In this document: positions 10,183 through 11,887 of the stretch, one piece after another
Position numbering within the stretch: position 1 is the stretch's first letter
How the letters are laid out: every line of letters starts with the position of its first letter
Assembly (NCBI GenBank): GCA_026770585.1
Contig: MU646478.1
Location: 331,653-343,539, forward strand
From: Baffinella frigidus
Lineage: Eukaryota > Cryptophyceae > Cryptomonadales > Baffinellaceae
Direction: 5' to 3'
Length of the DNA stretch: 11,887 nt
Position numbers and translations under genes: made by a program
The notes under the pieces: generated by a model
What the model was told of the DNA's origin: nothing
Databases searched by the model: none
Seen by the model: only the letters and a program-made list of their open reading frames with translations

Positions 10183-11772
10183 CTTCTTCTTCTTCTTCTT
10201 CTTCTTCTTCTTCTTCTTTATTAGTCTCAAGCCTGGGGATGAGAGATCAACACGTCTATTCGCCTTGAACCGGGCCCGCTTCGGTACCCACACAGCGGAC
10301 TTCCAAGGCATTTTGAACTTCGGGACCAACCCAGCGGATTTCGAAGGGATTTTGAACTTCGGTACCACCACAGCGGACTTCGAAGGGATTTTGAACAACC
10401 CTGTAGTGAATAGTCCCTAGGCCCTGCGGTAGGCATTCCGTAGGGACATAGGGGGTTGAGCAGTCCTCAAAGCCGGGCCAGACCATTTCGGGCGTGGTGA
10501 GTAAACCCTCAACCCTACACCCCTCAACCCTCAACCCTACACCCTACACCCTAAACCCTACACCCTAAACCCTAGACCCTAGACCCTAGACCCTCGACCC
10601 TCGACCCTCGACCCTAGACCCTAGACCCTAGAACCTACACCCTAGACCCTAGACCCTCAACCCCAAACCCTCAACCCTCAACCCCAAACCCTCAATCCTC
10701 AACCCTCAACCCTAAACTCTTAACCGTAAACCCCAAACCCCAACCCCCCCACACCTGCTAGGAAGGCATTGCAAAGCGCGATGCGGAATGTTAATCGAGG
10801 AGTTATTATTAGGTGAAGGTTAAGGCACACCTGGTGCTGTTTCGAGCTACTGTTTCGCACAAGTTTCGGTCGCCGGTTTCCTCAAAAGTTTCTTTCACCA
10901 GATGCATAAAACCATCTCTCTCTCGCAGGTCCGGTTGTGCATGTAGTTACGTTCCGGCCACTCACTTCGAGAACTCTCTGGACGCTTTGAGTTTATGGAC
11001 CGGCGTCATACGTTCAAGAGAAGTATCGCCATACCTTCAATAAAAGGACCGACGTCATAAGTTCAACAAAAGTATCGTCAAAACGTTCAATAAAAGGACC
11101 GACGTGATACGTTGAATAAAAGGATCTTCTCTCTCGCAGGTGAACAACGTTGCGGACGACTCTCTCGGCCTCCTGATCCTCGACACCTTTAACGGTGCGC
11201 CCCGTTCATTTTTCTCCCGCTGTAAATGTTTGTCACGTTTCTGGTACACACGAGGTTCAGAATGCCTCTCCAACGCTCCCTTACATCCCAATTTGGGCCC
11301 AACTGAGAGAGAGAGCTGGTGTTTCGCCGTGCAACGCTATGCCGAGTGGGAGCTGAGACAGGGTGCAGAGCAGAGACCCCCAGCGCTCCAACCCCTCCTG
11401 ATCTTCAACACCTTCAACGGTGCGCCCCGTTATGTTTTTCCCGCTGGAAATATTTTTCACGTTTCCGGTACACATGGGGTTCATAATGCCTCTCCAACGC
11501 CCCCTTACATCCCAACTTGGGCCTCCTGATTCTCGACACTTTCAACGGTCCGCCCCGACCTCGCGCGAAATCACATTCAATTTTAAACACCTTTTGAATC
11601 AATCCGATTCAATTTCTGACACCTTGACACCAATCCTAAACCCTAAATCCTGAACCTTCAACCCTAAACCCTAAACCCTGAACCCCAAACCCTAAACCCT
11701 GAAACCTTTTTCTGCAGCGGTCATCCCTATCGAGCAGCTCTCCAAGTCGTTCCGCTACGATGCGCCCAACAC
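7424..11772 (+). CDS. RPA43: RNA polymerase I subunit RPA43 (A43), 5' part, six exons
   Basis: Exons 7424-7540, 7944-8045, 9131-9178, 9900-9968, 11140-11194 and 11718-11772 join in frame (four phase-0 introns, then phase 1) into about 149 residues. A basic N-terminus (MGKKRERES) is followed by an N-terminal Rpb7-like domain (MFTEVRAQVSLKLMP, then VRKELSAMLLRLDHHLGGV and VKIL) and the start of the OB-fold (VAADFLLFAPQPGQTISGV, VNNVADDSLGLLIL, DTFNAVIPIEQ). The GVVNKV...GLLV..FNASIP pattern separates RPA43 from RPB7 and RPC8. In yeast and humans this subunit forms the Pol I stalk and contacts initiation factor Rrn3/TIF-IA, in the nucleolus. The 3' part lies beyond the window. TAA follows in frame at 11774, but the family continues past this point and a GTAAAT donor sits there, so I read it as an exon end. 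Confidence 0.82.
7541..7943 (+). other. RPA43 intron 1
   Basis: 403-base GC-rich intron. It holds long overlapping frames on both strands that resemble no protein. No telomere repeats and no copied splice sites seen. Confidence 0.65.
7944..8045 (+). CDS. RPA43: RPA43 exon 2
   Basis: 34 codons from ERIADVDGAVRKEL to GGVPVTFSK. Acceptor GCGCAG, donor AAG|GTCAGC. Matches the conserved helix and Gly-Gly-Val strand of the A43 N-terminal domain. Diverged copies lie downstream. Confidence 0.85.
8056..8174 (+). mobile_element. S-type element flanked by exon 2 donor copies
   Basis: Begins TAGCTCTCTGCCTCACTCGG and includes GGTACGAATCCGTCA and CCGGAAAAGAGCCC; matches 8706-8803. On the left is the true donor (CTCCAAGGTC...TCTTTC) and on the right, at 8160-8174, CTCCAAGGTCTTTC, resembling a target-site duplication that includes the splice site. 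Confidence 0.7.
8344..8402 (+). repeat. degenerate copy of RPA43 exon 2 end and donor
   Basis: CTTCGCCTCGACC and GGTCCCCGTCACCTTCT match exon 2; in-frame stops show it is not coding. A second, shorter copy (GACCACCTCGGGGGGTCCAAG) is at 8458-8479. Confidence 0.8.
8554..8637. repeat. foldback element
   Basis: Arms of about 26 bases: GAGGTGGAATTGACT with GTTTTCCCAG, and their complement CTGGGAAAAC with AGTCAGTTCACGCCTC. Non-coding, in RPA43 intron 2. Confidence 0.7.
8706..8803 (+). mobile_element. S-type element, copy
   Basis: TAGCTCTGCCTCACTCGGGT, GACTGTCAGACG, GGTACGAATCCGTCA and CCGGAAAAGAGCCCG; partner of 8056-8156. Further fragments (TAGCTCTGCCTGAGTT, GGTACACATCCGTCATTTTT) lie at 9199-9260 and 9587-9710 in intron 3. 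Confidence 0.75.
8842..8925 (+). mobile_element. T element, copy 1
   Basis: GCTGGTGTTTCGCCGTGCA, GAGACAGGGTGCAG and GCAGAGACCCCCAGCGCTCC, shared with 11302-11393. Lies upstream of the copied exon 3 unit. Confidence 0.8.
8930..9042 (+). repeat. copy of RPA43 exon 3 with acceptor
   Basis: GAGAGTGGCAGCGGCC, a C-run, an acceptor (TTGCAG) and GTCAAGATTCTAGACTCGT repeat the true unit at 9072-9158. The exon copy breaks off into an inverted copy of itself, making an 11-base-stem hairpin (TTCTAGACTCG / CGAGTCTAGAA, 9014-9042), so it cannot replace exon 3. Confidence 0.8.
9131..9178 (+). CDS. RPA43: RPA43 exon 3
   Basis: 16 codons, VKILDSSAPLFDDHPQ. Acceptor CGACAG, donor CAG|GTCCCG. It continues GGVPVTFSK into VKIL and leads into ILIDVAADF as in the family. 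Confidence 0.75.
9179..9467 (+). other. RPA43 intron 3, first part
   Basis: Contains an S-element fragment (9199-9260), a hairpin (CTCCAG...CTGGAG near 9305) and a perfect 20-base palindrome ATCCGTCTTTAAAGACGGAT at 9342-9361. Otherwise nothing recognised. Confidence 0.6.
9468..9560 (+). repeat. dispersed element D, copy 2
   Basis: Partner of 2401-2499. Here it lies in RPA43 intron 3, there in the region downstream of FKBP. Confidence 0.65.
9587..9843 (+). other. RPA43 intron 3, last part
   Basis: S-element fragments, a hairpin (TCTCCTC-TTTTT-GAGGAGA, 9630-9648) and otherwise AT-rich intronic sequence. Confidence 0.55.
9844..9867 (+). repeat. duplicate exon 4 acceptor
   Basis: GTCTCTCTCTCTTGTGCGCA then GATT repeats the true acceptor at 9881-9902 (GTCTCTCTATTGTGCGCAG). 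Splicing to this upstream copy would read ATT ATC AGT GAT TAA and stop at once. Confidence 0.85.
9900..9968 (+). CDS. RPA43: RPA43 exon 4
   Basis: 23 codons: ILIDVAADFLLFAPQPG, then QTISGV. It begins the OB-fold. Acceptor GCGCAG, donor GTG|GTGAGT, the best donor in the gene. Copies of its 3' end at 10061-10113 and 10471-10502. Confidence 0.87.
10061..10113 (+). repeat. copy of RPA43 exon 4 end and donor (copy 2)
   Basis: From TTCCTGCTGTTCGCGCCGCA through GGCGTG|GTGAG. A single extra G in the CCGGG run shifts the frame. All four substitutions against exon 4 are silent third-position changes. Confidence 0.85.
10123..10219 (+). repeat. CTT microsatellite
   Basis: About 30 CTT/TTC units with a few CCT and ACT interruptions near the left end. 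Pyrimidine-rich on the sense strand of the host gene. Poly-Phe, poly-Leu or poly-Lys frames over it are artefacts. Confidence 0.97.
10282..10396 (+). repeat. 39-base tandem repeat, part of Z element
   Basis: Three units at 10282, 10321 and 10360 with CAGCGGACTTCGAAGG and ATTTTGAACTTCGG; this is one end of the Z element amplified in tandem. Confidence 0.9.
10360..10456 (+). repeat. Z element, copy 4
   Basis: The complete Z element in the plus orientation, which is also the gene sense: CACAGCGGACTTCGAAGGGA to CCGTAGGGACATAGGGGG. As in FKBP, it directly precedes a copied exon end with its donor. Confidence 0.8.
10471..10502 (+). repeat. copy of RPA43 exon 4 end and donor (copy 3)
   Basis: AGCCGGGCCAGACCATTTCG then GGCGTG|GTGAGT. 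It encodes PGQTISGV with three silent changes and no others, and keeps a consensus donor followed by CCCTAAA-type repeat. Confidence 0.85.
10503..10752 (+). repeat. telomere-type repeat array, RPA43 intron 4
   Basis: Degenerate CCCTAAA with CCCTAGA, CCCTACA, CCCTCAA and CCCTCGA variants in local runs, starting directly after the copied exon 4 donor. C-rich strand in gene sense. Confidence 0.9.
10753..10995 (+). other. RPA43 intron 4, unique part
   Basis: Nothing recognised except ATCTCTCTCTCGCAGGT at 10914-10930, which copies the acceptor of exon 5 (TTCTCTCTCGCAGGT at 11127-11141) and is followed by unrelated sequence. Confidence 0.6.
10996..11125 (+). repeat. ~50-base tandem repeats before exon 5
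   Basis: Two and a half units with GGACCGACGTCATA, GTTCAA and AAAAGTATCG; ends about 15 bases before the exon 5 acceptor. Confidence 0.85.
11140..11194 (+). CDS. RPA43: RPA43 exon 5
   Basis: VNNVADDSLGLLILDTFN plus one base; donor ACG|GTGCGC in phase 1, so the next exon completes an Ala codon (FNA-VIP, matching FNASIP in the family). The most diagnostic exon for A43. Copies of its end at 11394-11431 and 11521-11557. Confidence 0.87.
11302..11393 (+). mobile_element. T element, copy 2
   Basis: Partner of 8842-8925. It interrupts a tandem unit: TTGGGCC is split from TCCTGAT here but joined at 11515-11528, so the neighbouring unit acts as an empty site. Confidence 0.8.
11394..11431 (+). repeat. 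copy of RPA43 exon 5 end and donor (copy 2)
   Basis: CTCCTGATCTTCAACACC then TTCAACG|GTGCGC. Two amino-acid-changing differences. About 90 following intron bases also match those after the true exon 5. Confidence 0.88.
11521..11557 (+). repeat. copy of RPA43 exon 5 end and donor (copy 3)
   Basis: CTCCTGATTCTCGACACTTT then CAACG|GTCCGC. Differs from exon 5 only at three silent third positions in the coding part. Confidence 0.85.
11632..11706 (+). repeat. telomere-type repeat array, RPA43 intron 5
   Basis: CCCTAAA units with variants, ending about ten bases before the TTTTTCTGCAG acceptor of exon 6. C-rich strand in gene sense. Confidence 0.9.
11718..11772 (+). CDS. RPA43: RPA43 exon 6 (gene continues past window)
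   Basis: Completes GCG (Ala) and reads VIPIEQLSKSFRYDAPN. Acceptor CTGCAG, donor probably AC|GTAAAT. If the donor is not used the frame stops at TAA 11774-11776, which would be too short for the family. Confidence 0.72.
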
Positions 11773-11887
11773 GTAAATCCTGAACCCTAAACCCTCAACC
11801 ACCAACCACCAACCCCCCCCCCCCACCCCTCAACCCTCACCCCTCACCCCTCACCCCTCACCCCTCACCCCTCACCCCTCACCCCTC
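11773..11887 (+). repeat. CCCTAAA then CCCCTCA repeats, start of RPA43 intron 6
   Basis: The presumed intron opens GTAAATCCTGAACCCTAAAC, passes a C-run, and becomes tandem CCCCTCA from about 11824 to the window edge. Confidence 0.85.

Noticed and set aside
10004-10420. Long frames across the CTT run (poly-Phe, poly-Leu, poly-Lys)
   Set aside because: They are translations of a microsatellite within an RPA43 intron.
11774-11776. TAA as the RPA43 stop codon
   Set aside because: The protein would end in mid OB-fold; a GTAAAT donor overlaps it, so intron reading is more likely.

Overview
The window looks like nuclear DNA of a eukaryotic microalga or protist. The genes are split into short exons by GT-AG introns, there are no bacterial gene arrangements or RNA genes, and the introns are full of TTTAGGG/CCCTAAA telomere-type repeats (the type used by plants, many algae, cryptophytes and alveolates). 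I cannot fix the lineage from the sequence. The terminal repeats of a small element translate to GTSLIRN, which I loosely associate with predicted cryptophyte proteins, but that is only a recollection.

Layout. 1-2700: one unrecognised 198-residue reading frame on the minus strand (178-774), a segmental duplication of its start region (756-1198 and 1349-1612), a small tandem-repeat block, and two related inverted-repeat (MITE-like) elements at 2558-2922. 2712-7246: a six-exon gene on the minus strand. Joined across phase-0 introns it encodes a secreted or ER-type FKBP peptidyl-prolyl isomerase of about 206 residues, with a duplicated terminal exon. 7247-7423: a 177-base divergent promoter region. 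7424-11772 and beyond the right edge: at least six exons on the plus strand of the RNA polymerase I stalk subunit RPA43 (A43). Its 3' end lies outside the window.

The most striking content is in the introns. (1) Most exon ends, with their splice site, have one or more partial copies lying in a neighbouring intron, often separated by a recurrent ~100-base element. (2) Several introns consist largely of degenerate telomere repeats running up to the splice sites, always with CCCTAAA on the sense strand of the host gene although the genes face opposite ways. (3) One intronic copy contains FKBP exons 3 and 4 already fused, without the telomere-repeat intron that separates them in the gene, and so looks like an empty site for that intron. 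(4) In some RPA43 exon copies every base substitution is at a silent third position. Together these suggest an active intron-remodelling or intron-gain process built from telomeric sequence and short mobile elements.

The two main genes are housekeeping: FKBP assists folding in the secretory pathway, and RPA43 is part of the Pol I stalk that recruits the initiation factor for rRNA transcription. They share a promoter region but no obvious pathway.
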